A DNA stretch of 21,299 bases from CAG-791 sp002394525 (GTDB lineage Bacteria; Bacillota; Clostridia; Lachnospirales; Lachnospiraceae). The stretch is from assembly GCA_946536955.1 (NCBI GenBank), contig CAMNFJ010000029.1, positions 1 to 21,299 of the forward strand, written 5' to 3'. How positions within the stretch are numbered: the first letter of the stretch is position 1; every line of letters begins with the position of its first letter. The translations under genes and the position numbers were made by a program. The notes beneath the pieces were generated by a model. That model was not told where the DNA came from. It did no database searches and was given only the letters and a program-made list of their open reading frames with translations. Positions 1-6,059 of the stretch are shown here, piece by piece.

Positions 1-589
1 AGGGAAGGCCGAGGGCTCTGCCGACTTCGCGGACTTCGTCCTTGAAGAGGGTGAGAACGGGCTCGACCAGCTCGAACTGCAGGTCTTCAGGAAGGCCGCC
101 TGCGTTGTGGTGGGCCTTGATACCGGCTTCGCTCTCCAGGATGTCGGGCCAGATGGTGCCCTGGGCCAGGAACTCGATGCCGTCGAGCTTTCTGGCTTCC
201 TCGGCGAAGACTTCGATGAACTCGCCGCCGATGATGTGGCGCTTCTCCTCGGGATCGGAGACACCGGCCAGCTTGTCCAGGAAGCGGTCTGTCGCGTCGA
301 CGTAGATGAGGTTGGCGTTCATCTGGTTGCGGAAGACCTCGATGACCTGCTCGGGCTCACCCTTGCGGAGGAGTCCGTGGTTGACGTGTACGCAGACCAG
401 GTTCTGGCCGATGGCCTTGATCAGGAGGGCAGCGACGACGGAGGAGTCCACGCCGCCGGAGAGGGCCAGGAGGACCTTCTTGTCTCCGACCTGCTCTTTG
501 ATCTCTTTGATCTGTTCGTCGATAAAGGCCTGCGCAAGGGCAGGCGTATTGATGCGTTCCATGTTTTCCGGGCGTCTGCGTGTCTGCAT
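1..589 (-). CDS. guaA: GMP synthase, ATP-pyrophosphatase part (3' end outside window)
   Basis: Partial gene; 196 residues are visible and it runs off the left edge. The product should convert XMP to GMP using ATP and ammonia in the cytoplasm. The PP-loop SGGVDSS lies near residues 40-46, followed by VNHGLLRKGEPEQV, the DRFLDKLAG and RHIIG segments, AQGTIWPDILES and HHNAGGLP, all in the order seen in the ATP-pyrophosphatase half of GuaA. The start at 589 has GGAAAGGAG about 10 bases upstream; a second ATG nine codons later (MERINTP) is an alternative. The usual N-terminal class I glutamine amidotransferase domain of about 200 residues is absent: the region upstream is a promoter and then larE. 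The glutaminase may be a separate subunit or may lie after this domain outside the window. The YPDVIES-type motif is WPDILES here, so the protein is somewhat divergent. guaB lies 5.5 kb away on the same strand. Confidence 0.85.
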   Translation of the reverse strand, partial: MQTRRRPENMERINTPALAQAFIDEQIKEIKEQVGDKKVLLALSGGVDSSVVAALLIKAIGQNLVCVHVNHGLLRKGEPEQVIEVFRNQMNANLIYVDATDRFLDKLAGVSDPEEKRHIIGGEFIEVFAEEARKLDGIEFLAQGTIWPDILESEAGIKAHHNAGGLPEDLQFELVEPVLTLFKDEVREVGRALGLP

Positions 590-894
590 GTAGTTATGTC
601 TCCTTTCCGGTAGGTCCGCTGCTTTTGCTGCGGAATATGCATTTCCTTCTGTCTATGCATCGGGAAATCTCAAAAAACTTCTGCTTTCAAAATATATAGA
701 ATCATAACATAAATAGTGGAAACTGCAAGAAAAGCCTGAGAATTTCTGTCCGGAAAGCCCGAAAAATTTCTGTGCGGACTGATGTGCGGACTGTCCCTGT
801 TTTCCGGCGGCGTCTCCTGTCTTCCGGCAGCGGTCCCACGCTTTGCGATGTCCCCCAGACCGGGGGGTCCAGGCGGCGGTCCCGGGAGATCCTC
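590..894. other. Intergenic region between larE and the GMP synthase gene
   Basis: This 305-base gap holds the probable promoter at 701-728 and, near 862-880, a C-rich/G-rich inverted repeat (CCCCC...GGGGG) without a T-tract that could end larE transcription. I compared it with the guanine riboswitch pattern and saw no match. I see no gene in it. Confidence 0.4.
701..728 (-). promoter_or_regulatory. Probable sigma-A promoter for the GMP synthase gene
   Basis: On the minus strand, TTGCAG (723-728) is followed after 16 bases by TATGAT (701-706). It sits in the only strongly A+T-rich patch between larE and the GMP synthase gene, about 110 bases before the start codon. The match is by eye to the -35/-10 consensus. 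Confidence 0.5.
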
Positions 895-1653
895 TCAGGC
901 CGAGGGGGTCCGGGAGGTAGTCCCGATGGTCACCTCCCTGTATCCGCGGTCTTTCAAAAGGGCTTCGATCTGACCAAAGCGGCCGGTCAGCAGGCCGGCC
1001 TGGGGCGCGGTGACCTCGAGCACAGCGGTGTCTCCTCTGTGGCGGATCCGGAAATCCCGAAAACCCATGTCGAAGAGGGCGCCCTCGGCTTCTTCTGTCC
1101 TTCGCAGGGCGGCCGCGGTCAAGCGCTCCCCGGAGGGGGTCCTGGTCGCCAGACAGGCATAGGCGGGCTTGTCCCAGGTAAAAAGGCCGGCCTCCCTGGA
1201 CCGTCTGCGGATCTCCTCCTTGGTCAGGCCGCAGAGGCGCAGGGGGGAGAGGACCGACAGCTCCTGCAGGGCCCGCATGCCGGGGCGGTCAGAGGCGTCG
1301 TCGCTGGCGTTGGTCCCGTCCAGGAGGACCCTGTAGCCGTCCTGGAGGGCCTGCCGGCTGATGGCTCCGAAGATCTGTCTCTTGCAGTAGAAGCACCTGT
1401 CAGGAGGGTTGGCCGCCACCTCCTCACAGGCCAGGATGTCCGGCTCCAGGATGACCGGGCTGACGCCCAGGGACCCGGCCAGCCGCAGGGCATCCCGGCG
1501 CTCGAATTCCGGCTGGAAGACCGTATTTACGTAGTAGACGCCGACCTCTGCCCCGCAGGCCAGGGCGGCCCACAGCAGGTAGGAGGAGTCCACGCCTCCC
1601 GAAAAGCCCAGGGCACAGCGGGGGTATTTTGAAAAAAATTCCTTCAGAGTCAT
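895..1653 (-). CDS. larE: ATP-dependent sacrificial sulfur transferase LarE
   Basis: Product of 252 residues in the adenine-nucleotide alpha-hydrolase (PP-loop) superfamily. LarE adenylates the carboxylate of the pyridinium dicarboxylic acid mononucleotide intermediate and donates sulfur during synthesis of the nickel-pincer nucleotide cofactor of lactate racemase and its relatives. Visible motifs are the PP-loop SGGVDSS (residues 18-24), RCFYCKRQ (86-92), LDGTNASD (111-118) and PAYACLATRTPSGE (163-176). Cys167 in the last motif corresponds to the sacrificial cysteine of Lactiplantibacillus LarE; no extra nearby cysteines suggest a cluster-binding variant. The length is slightly shorter than the usual 270 or so. 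No larA, larB or larC is next to it in this window. It is transcribed away from argC, with a 108-base divergent gap. Confidence 0.88.
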   Translation of the reverse strand: MTLKEFFSKYPRCALGFSGGVDSSYLLWAALACGAEVGVYYVNTVFQPEFERRDALRLAGSLGVSPVILEPDILACEEVAANPPDRCFYCKRQIFGAISRQALQDGYRVLLDGTNASDDASDRPGMRALQELSVLSPLRLCGLTKEEIRRRSREAGLFTWDKPAYACLATRTPSGERLTAAALRRTEEAEGALFDMGFRDFRIRHRGDTAVLEVTAPQAGLLTGRFGQIEALLKDRGYREVTIGTTSRTPSA

Positions 1654-1680
1654 TCTTTTTCACCGAATTAATGCTATAGT
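1653..1680 (+). promoter_or_regulatory. Possible promoter for argC
   Basis: TTCTTT (1653-1658), 16 bases, then TATAGT (1675-1680) on the plus strand in the larE-argC divergent gap. The -35 box is weak. The stretch down to the argC start also carries the CACATAAAGGCATAAAG motif (1717-1733) that recurs at 18994. Confidence 0.3.
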
Positions 1681-1761
1681 GTTGTGGTAACTGTGCACGG
1701 CGTAAACAGCTGCCATCACATAAAGGCATAAAGATATAAGGATAGAAAGGGACAAAAAACA

Positions 1762-2700
1762 ATGGCTAAAACAAGGGTCTACATCGACGGCCAGAGCGGG
1801 ACGACCGGTCTGCAGATATTTGACAGGATCGGTTCCAGAGAGGATCTGGAGCTGCTGCGGATCGACGAGGACAAGAGGCACGACAACGAGGAGCGGCGGA
1901 AGTTTCTCAATGCCGCGGACATCGTCTTTTTGTGTCTTCCCGACGACGGGGCCAGGGAGGCTGTCTCCCTGATCGACAATCCGGAGGTCCGGGTGATCGA
2001 CGCTTCGACCGCCCACCGCACGAGCGACGACTGGACCTATGGCTTTCCGGAGCTCAGCCCCGCCCAGCGGCAGGCCATCGCGGAAAGCAAAAGGGTTGCC
2101 AATCCGGGCTGCCACGCGACCGGCTTTATCTCCTGCGCCGCTCCCCTGGTCCGGATGGGGATCGTCCCCGCGGATTATCCCTTCACCTGCTTCTCTCTGA
2201 CCGGCTACTCAGGCGGCGGCAAAAAGATGATCGCCGACTATGAGGCGGCGGGCAGGGCTGAGGCCCTGAGCGCGCCCGGGATCTACGGTCTCAACCTGCA
2301 CCACAAGCACCTGCCGGAGATGCAGAAGGTCTGCGGGCTCGGGAATCCGCCGGTCTTTCTCCCTGTCGTCGATGACTACTACAAGGGGATGGCGACGACG
2401 ATCATGCTCCACAATCAGCTGCTGCCCTCCGCGCCCTCCGCGGAAGAGATCAGCGCGCGCCTGCAGGAGTATTATCAGGGCTCCCACTTTGTGACGGTCC
2501 TCCCCTATACGGAGACCCGGCCGACGGTCTACGCGGCTGAGCTGGCCGGGACCAACCACCTGAGGCTGATCGTATGCGGCCACAGGGACCAGACCACCGT
2601 CACCGCCCTCTTTGACAACCTCGGCAAGGGCGCGTCCGGGGCCGCCGTCCAGAACATGAATATCATGCTGGGCCTCGACGAGGCGACAGGTCTGGAGTGA
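1762..2700 (+). CDS. argC: N-acetyl-gamma-glutamyl-phosphate reductase (type 2)
   Basis: Product of 312 residues; cytoplasmic NADPH-dependent enzyme that reduces N-acetylglutamyl-5-phosphate to the semialdehyde in arginine synthesis. The N-terminal YIDGQSGTTGLQI is the nucleotide-binding loop, IDASTAHR and YGFPEL follow, and NPGCHATG carries the active-site Cys117. The LNLHHKHLPEM segment supplies the family histidines, and the C-terminus ends MNIMLGLDEATGL. The length of about 310 residues fits the shorter type 2 family rather than the 340-residue type 1 enzymes. The start has AGAAAGGG about 10 bases upstream. It is read divergently from larE, and no other arg gene is adjacent. The nearest plus-strand terminator is at 3120-3151, beyond the oppositely oriented GNAT gene. 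Confidence 0.93.
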   Translation: MAKTRVYIDGQSGTTGLQIFDRIGSREDLELLRIDEDKRHDNEERRKFLNAADIVFLCLPDDGAREAVSLIDNPEVRVIDASTAHRTSDDWTYGFPELSPAQRQAIAESKRVANPGCHATGFISCAAPLVRMGIVPADYPFTCFSLTGYSGGGKKMIADYEAAGRAEALSAPGIYGLNLHHKHLPEMQKVCGLGNPPVFLPVVDDYYKGMATTIMLHNQLLPSAPSAEEISARLQEYYQGSHFVTVLPYTETRPTVYAAELAGTNHLRLIVCGHRDQTTVTALFDNLGKGASGAAVQNMNIMLGLDEATGLE

Positions 2701-2752
2701 GTCATTGGTGAGTCATTGGGGACGTAACAGTCTGACTCATTTTCCGGTCCCC
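2699..2752. repeat. Intergenic hairpin repeat, GGGGAC...CTGACTCA family, copy 1
   Basis: The sequence GTGAGTCATTG occurs twice in tandem from the argC stop codon onward. After it, GGGGAC (2718-2723) pairs with GTCCCC (2747-2752), and TGAGTCA (2709-2715) could alternatively pair with TGACTCA (2733-2739). The 22 bases at 2718-2739 match 16791-16812 at 19 positions. It could act as a weak argC terminator. Confidence 0.55.
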
Positions 2753-2772
2753 TGCTGCGCGGTAAAAATGGA

Positions 2773-3030
2773 CTACCTGCGGCCGTTCCTCTCCAGCCAC
2801 CCGGACGCATAGGAGCAGGTGGCGCGCACGCGGCCGCCCTGATCCCGGATCTGGTCGACGGCCATCCGGACCAGTTCGTCCGCGACTCCCTGGCCCCTGA
2901 GTTCTTCACTGACATAGGTGTGGTCGATCGTATAGACGCCCGGCTCATTTTCCGGGAATGTGATCTCCGCCAGGATCTTTCCATGTTCATTTTTGCACTT
3001 GATGCTGTGCGGCAGTCTGGTGTATTCCAT
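2773..3030 (-). CDS. Small GNAT-family N-acetyltransferase (COG2388/NATD1-like)
   Basis: Product of 85 residues, the size of the minimal single-domain Gcn5-related acetyltransferases of the YjdJ/NATD1 type. The core reads ITFPENEPGVYTIDHTYV then SEELRGQGVADELV, where RGQGVA (residues 44-49) is the acetyl-CoA pyrophosphate-binding loop. RATCSYASGWLERN near the C-terminus matches the CSY..WL.RN ending of this family. The substrate is unknown. The start has GAGGAG about 6 bases before ATG. It is convergent with argC, with 72 bases between the stops. No catalytic residue can be assigned from sequence alone. Confidence 0.82.
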   Translation of the reverse strand: MEYTRLPHSIKCKNEHGKILAEITFPENEPGVYTIDHTYVSEELRGQGVADELVRMAVDQIRDQGGRVRATCSYASGWLERNGRR

Positions 3031-3119
3031 TTTTTCTCCTCACTCAATGTTCCTGATGCGGGCAACGTTCCCGACGCAGAAAATGTTCCTGATACAGGCA
3101 GCCGCGCAAAAATAAGTTG

Positions 3120-3151
3120 AAAGCCCGGGCATATTCTGCCCGGGCTTTTTT
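3120..3151. terminator. Rho-independent terminator, strongest on plus strand
   Basis: AAAGCCCGGGCA (3120-3131) pairs perfectly with TGCCCGGGCTTT (3137-3148) around a 5-base loop, and six T residues follow on the plus strand. It would stop read-through from argC and protect the ywlG-like gene; read on the minus strand the T-run is weaker. Confidence 0.8.
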
Positions 3152-3174
3152 AAACGACTGCAGATAAAAGAACA

Positions 3175-3262
3175 GGGTCACAGGCGGGGCGGCCCGTTTC
3201 GGGCGCCCCTGACCCGCCTTAATTCAGAATCATGCGATTCCCCGGTTTCCGCCGGGGATGCG
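3175..3262. repeat. Two adjacent GC-rich hairpins after the ywlG-like gene
   Basis: GGGTCA (3175-3180) pairs with TGACCC (3210-3215), enclosing GGGGC/GCCCC and GCCCG-TTT-CGGGC. A second stem pairs the CCCCGG at about 3240-3245 with the CCGGGG at about 3252-3257, flanked by GCGAT/ATGCGC. They lie just past the stop codon at 3281 on the minus strand and probably protect the 3' end or help termination; neither has a T-tract on that strand. Confidence 0.5.
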
Positions 3263-3280
3263 CGAAGAATCCATTGTTTT

Positions 3281-3865
3281 TTACAGCAGGTCCTCGTTAT
3301 AGATGGCTCTGCTGCCTCCGACGAACTTGGGACGCCGTCTGGCGCAGATGAGCAGGGCCTCCCCGATCTTCCTGGTGGTGACGCGCAGGGGCACCACGAC
3401 GGGCCTGATATGCATGCCGATCAGGACGCCGCCGATATCCATGCCGGCACTGGCCTTCTGCTGCAGGCTCTCGACCGCCACCGGGTCATGAAATCTCTGG
3501 TAGGCCGTTGTCGCGAAGGATCCGCCCGCCTTGGGCTGGGGGATCACGTTGACCTCATCCAGGCCCAGACGGTCGCAGGTCTCCCGCTCCAGGATCAGAG
3601 CCCGGCTGAGGTGCTCGCAGCACTGGGCCGCCAGGCAGATCTCTCTCTCCTCCAGGGCTTTGTGGATTCCCGCAAACAGGGCTCCCGCCGCGTCCATGCT
3701 GGAATATGTCCCGATCTTCTCCCCCAGCACCTCACTGGTGGAGCAGCCGACCACAAAAACATCTCCGGCCTTCAGCTTTGCGGCCTCGCATACCTCGGCC
3801 GCGGCCTGATAGGCCTGCTGCTCTATCTTCTCCAGGTCCTCTTCCTGCACATGTATCAGTTCCAT
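3281..3865 (-). CDS. ywlG: TIGR01440/UPF0340 family protein (YwlG-like)
   Basis: Product of 194 residues of unknown biochemical function. Recognisable family segments are VFVVGCSTSEVLGEKIGTYS, AAQCCEHLSRALILERE, VIPQPKAGGSFATTAY, GMDIGGVLIGMHIRPVVVPLR and the ending RPKFVGGSRAIYN. The start is placed at 3865 because GGGAGGAAGAA precedes that ATG; the reading frame extends 15 codons further upstream to an ATG with no such site. In Bacillus subtilis the homologue lies near glyA, but here neighbours are a GNAT gene and an ECF S component, so context does not suggest a role. The many cysteines and histidines are typical of the family and may indicate a metal or nucleotide ligand, which is speculation. 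Confidence 0.85.
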   Translation of the reverse strand: MELIHVQEEDLEKIEQQAYQAAAEVCEAAKLKAGDVFVVGCSTSEVLGEKIGTYSSMDAAGALFAGIHKALEEREICLAAQCCEHLSRALILERETCDRLGLDEVNVIPQPKAGGSFATTAYQRFHDPVAVESLQQKASAGMDIGGVLIGMHIRPVVVPLRVTTRKIGEALLICARRRPKFVGGSRAIYNEDLL

Positions 3866-3989
3866 TTCTTCCTCCCGTCCGCTCAACCTACGCGGACATT
3901 TACAATGCAAGATTTTTCACTCTTTTCAATATCTTCTTGAAACTGCGGGGCTCACTCATCCGGCAGGGCCGCCCCGTCAGATGTCTCCC

Positions 3990-4517
3990 TCACTCCCCCA
4001 TTATCCTCTGGAAGGAGTCGATCAGTCCTCCGTGGAAGCAGAGGAAGAAGGATCCGACCACGCCGAGCAGGGCCTGGGCGATCTCATAGGGGAGCTTGAC
4101 CATGGCGTATTCAAAGGTGCTGTAGACATAGATCTTGCCCAGCGTATAGAGGGTGACCATGATCACGGCTCCGGCAAGCAGGGCCAGGACCGCCCCGGCC
4201 TTTTTGTGCCGGGGAAACAGGCGGCGGAAGAGCAGGGAGATCGCGACGGCCTGCAGGCCGTGGGCCGCCAGGGACACGAACATGGGGAGGGGATAAAAAA
4301 TAAAATCGCCCAGAAAGGCCCCGATCCCGCCGACAATAAAGGCCCCGGCGGGGTCCAGCAGCAGGGAGGCCGTGCAGATCACGACATCATTCAGATACAG
4401 ATGGCCTCCCGGAACAGGGATCCCGAAGGCGCACAGGGCTATATTCATCCCCATAAAAACAGCAGTGGCTGTGATCCATCTCACTCTGTCCGTTTCCCGC
4501 AAAGTCACCGTTTTCAT
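3990..4517 (-). CDS. ECF transporter S component, substrate not assigned
   Basis: Product of 175 residues with about five or six hydrophobic segments, the size and pattern of substrate-binding S components of energy-coupling factor vitamin transporters. The segments GHLYLNDVVICTASLLLDP, GAFIVGGIGAFLGDFIFYP and HGLQAVAISLLF resemble the ECF-ribofla_trS-type group, in which GxxGDFI and LxDxxV motifs are common. No EcfA or EcfT gene is in the window, so it should use a shared energising module coded elsewhere. Its ATG overlaps the stop of the gtrA-like gene by four bases (ATGA, 4514-4517), which implies translational coupling. The substrate is unknown; hydroxymethylpyrimidine, pantothenate or another vitamin precursor are all possible. 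Confidence 0.75.
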   Translation of the reverse strand: MKTVTLRETDRVRWITATAVFMGMNIALCAFGIPVPGGHLYLNDVVICTASLLLDPAGAFIVGGIGAFLGDFIFYPLPMFVSLAAHGLQAVAISLLFRRLFPRHKKAGAVLALLAGAVIMVTLYTLGKIYVYSTFEYAMVKLPYEIAQALLGVVGSFFLCFHGGLIDSFQRIMGE

Positions 4518-4939
4518 TCCCTTTTTTCCATGAATATCTTTCGTGTTACAAAATTGTAGACCATGACGATCCCGGTCGCCCCGATCTTGGCCAGGAGCTC
4601 CGCCGCCCGGACCGGCATGACCTGCCTCAGCCAGGCCCAGTTTCTGTAGATCACGTCCACACAGGTATAGAGGATCAGTTCATTGAGTCCCAGTCCGATG
4701 ATGCTCAGGATCAGGTAGATGACGAACTCCTTTTTCCTGGACAGATCGTCCCTGCGCACAAAGACATACTTCATGCTGAGCAGGTAGTTGACGACGACGG
4801 ATACGGAAAAGCCGATCACGCCGGAGATCAGGTAGGGGACTCCCGCGAAATTACATAGTGTATAGAGGCCGGTGTCTATGAAAAAACAGAGTACGCCGAC
4901 CATACCGAATTTTAAAAACTGTTGAAGGATCTTGCTCAT
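4514..4939 (-). CDS. GtrA-like membrane protein
   Basis: Product of 141 residues with four transmembrane segments, matching the GtrA/DPMS-associated family. Family features are KFGMVGVLCFFIDTGLY at the start, GVIGFSVSVVVNYLLSMKYVF in the middle (the N-Y-x-x-x-x-x-x-F motif), and GATGIVMVYNFVTRKIF at the end. GtrA proteins help move undecaprenyl- or polyprenyl-phosphate-linked sugars across the membrane for cell-surface glycosylation; no glycosyltransferase gene is adjacent here. The start has only a weak ribosome site (GGTAAGAG). The stop overlaps the start of the ECF S component, an unusual partner. Upstream is the GC-rich tandem repeat and then folT on the same strand. Confidence 0.85.
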   Translation of the reverse strand: MSKILQQFLKFGMVGVLCFFIDTGLYTLCNFAGVPYLISGVIGFSVSVVVNYLLSMKYVFVRRDDLSRKKEFVIYLILSIIGLGLNELILYTCVDVIYRNWAWLRQVMPVRAAELLAKIGATGIVMVYNFVTRKIFMEKRE

Positions 4940-5024
4940 CTGCTCTTACCTGGTTGAATATGTCCTGGTCTGTTAAGCCGTCCCCGAAGGGTGCCGTCCT
5001 GTAAGTCCGCGCGGCCGGATCATC

Positions 5025-5121
5025 GCTCCTGCGCCGCCGGCCCTGTTGTGGCGGCAGAGAAGTCCTCCGCGCCGCCGGCCCTGCTGGTGGCGGCAGAAAA
5101 GTTCTCCGCGCGGCCGGCCGG
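5025..5121. repeat. GC-rich tandem repeat of 37-39 bp
   Basis: Copy 1 at 5025-5061 and copy 2 at 5062-5100 share CGCCGCCGGCCCTG and GTGGCGGCAGA in the same order. A third partial copy begins at 5101 (TCTCCGCGCGGCCGGCC), and a fragment GTCCGCGCGGCCGGA occurs at 5005. It lies between the folT stop and the gtrA start. GCCGCC/GGCGGC and GGCCGGCC give much self-pairing. It may serve as a termination or mRNA-end structure. Confidence 0.7.
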
Positions 5122-5733
5122 TTATTGCGCCACGGCCCGAAACCGGGTGACCGGGGTCAGGACCGCCATCAATGCCGCCGTATTGACCGGGATCATGACC
5201 AGCTCCTTCACGAACCTGGCGGTCACGACCGGCAGGAAGCCGTTTCCATAGAGGATGGAGAGCCAGAGGCTGTTGAGGAGGAGGCCGCACAGGATGGCAT
5301 AGACGATCTGGGACACCAGGATCCTGGTCAGGGTGGGCCTGTGCCGGTAGAGCAGGCATCCGAAGAGGACGCCTGTCACGACGGCAGTCACGGTAAAGCC
5401 CGGAAAAAAGGGCCCCGTGGGTTTTACCAGATAGCCGCCGATATCCGAGATCAGGCCGACAGCACCTCCGATGACCGGTCCGTAGAGGTAGGCGGCCACG
5501 GCGATGGGGATAAAGGCGCAGCGCAGCTCGATCAGCTGTGTGATCGGGATCTTGAAAAAGCCCAGGACGATCGAGATCGCCGCCAGAAGGCCGGCGGAGG
5601 CCAGGACGCGGACGTCTCGGAGGGGTTCAAAGAGGTTCCCGATCATTTTTTTCCGTCCGCCGTGGACCTGGTCCCGGTTCCTGTTTCTCTCTCTGTCAGC
5701 GGTCTGACTGCCTGCGGGGTTGTTATCAAACAT
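5122..5733 (-). CDS. folT: Folate-family ECF transporter S component
   Basis: Product of 203 residues, a membrane protein that binds folate for an energy-coupling factor transporter. After a polar N-terminal tail of about 30 residues come VLASAGLLAAISIVLGFF, LIELRCAFIPIAVAAYLYGP, the marker segment LVKPTGPFFPGFT, and a C-terminal part with FVKELVMIPVNTAAL. The RCAF...GP and PTGPFFPGFT signatures are those of the folate S component family. The start at 5733 is chosen because GAGGAGGTG stands 6 bases upstream; an ATG at 5796 in the same frame has no ribosome site and would lie inside the regulatory leader. Regulation by the THF riboswitch upstream supports the folate assignment. The EcfA/EcfT module is not in the window. 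Confidence 0.92.
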   Translation of the reverse strand: MFDNNPAGSQTADRERNRNRDQVHGGRKKMIGNLFEPLRDVRVLASAGLLAAISIVLGFFKIPITQLIELRCAFIPIAVAAYLYGPVIGGAVGLISDIGGYLVKPTGPFFPGFTVTAVVTGVLFGCLLYRHRPTLTRILVSQIVYAILCGLLLNSLWLSILYGNGFLPVVTARFVKELVMIPVNTAALMAVLTPVTRFRAVAQ

Positions 5734-5739
5734 CAAAAA

Positions 5740-5808
5740 CACCTCCTCTGCAGTGAAAACTCCATTACTACATCGGAGGCGTTCCTGAACGCTCATGACG
5801 TAGCAGCG
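5740..5808 (-). promoter_or_regulatory. Probable riboswitch expression platform hiding the folT ribosome site
   Basis: On the minus strand GCGTTC-AG-GAACGC forms a tight hairpin, enclosed by CTACGTC/GATGTAG. The segment GCCTCC (5775-5780 on the plus strand reads GGAGGC) is complementary to the AGGAGG ribosome site of folT (5740-5748). Pairing of these would block translation; no T-tract terminator follows, so control at translation initiation is inferred. Confidence 0.4.
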
Positions 5809-5867
5809 GGATGCGGCGGCGGAACCGCAAGGGATCGGGCTGTCCGGTGTCTTTTCTCAGGATCTTT

Positions 5868-5990
5868 CAGCAGTTCATTTCCATTTCTGTCTGCCATTCA
5901 CACCGGTTCTCTCGCCTTCTCTCTTTTCGTCCCGATGACAACTCCCTGTCCATCAGGCACTTGACGCTCCGCAGCCTACTCTGCACGAAA
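5868..5990 (-). ncRNA. Tetrahydrofolate (THF) riboswitch
   Basis: Read on the minus strand the region contains the ordered conserved blocks of the class I THF aptamer: GCAGAGTAGG, then GCGTCAAGTGCC, GATGGACAGGGAGTTGTCATC, GGGACGAA, GGCGAGAGAACC and GGTGTGAATGGCAG. GATGGAC/GTTGTCATC and GTGCC/GGGAC form the internal stems, and the outer GCAG can pair with CTGC near 5870. It lies 135 bases before the start of folT, a known target of this riboswitch class. The 3' boundary is approximate because the closing stem was paired by eye. Confidence 0.85.
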
Positions 5991-6059
5991 CATATTCTGT
6001 TTTAACGTTACTGAATCTTTGTCTGCTCTGCAGCCGTTCACGCTGCGAACTTCTGCTCT

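Noticed and set aside
590..760. Guanine (purine) riboswitch before the GMP synthase gene
   Set aside because: The conserved loop and junction sequences of the purine aptamer were not found on the minus strand; only a promoter-like pair is visible.
5734..5796. Upstream ATG for folT at 5796
   Set aside because: No ribosome site there, and it lies in the predicted riboswitch platform; the ATG at 5733 has GAGGAGG.
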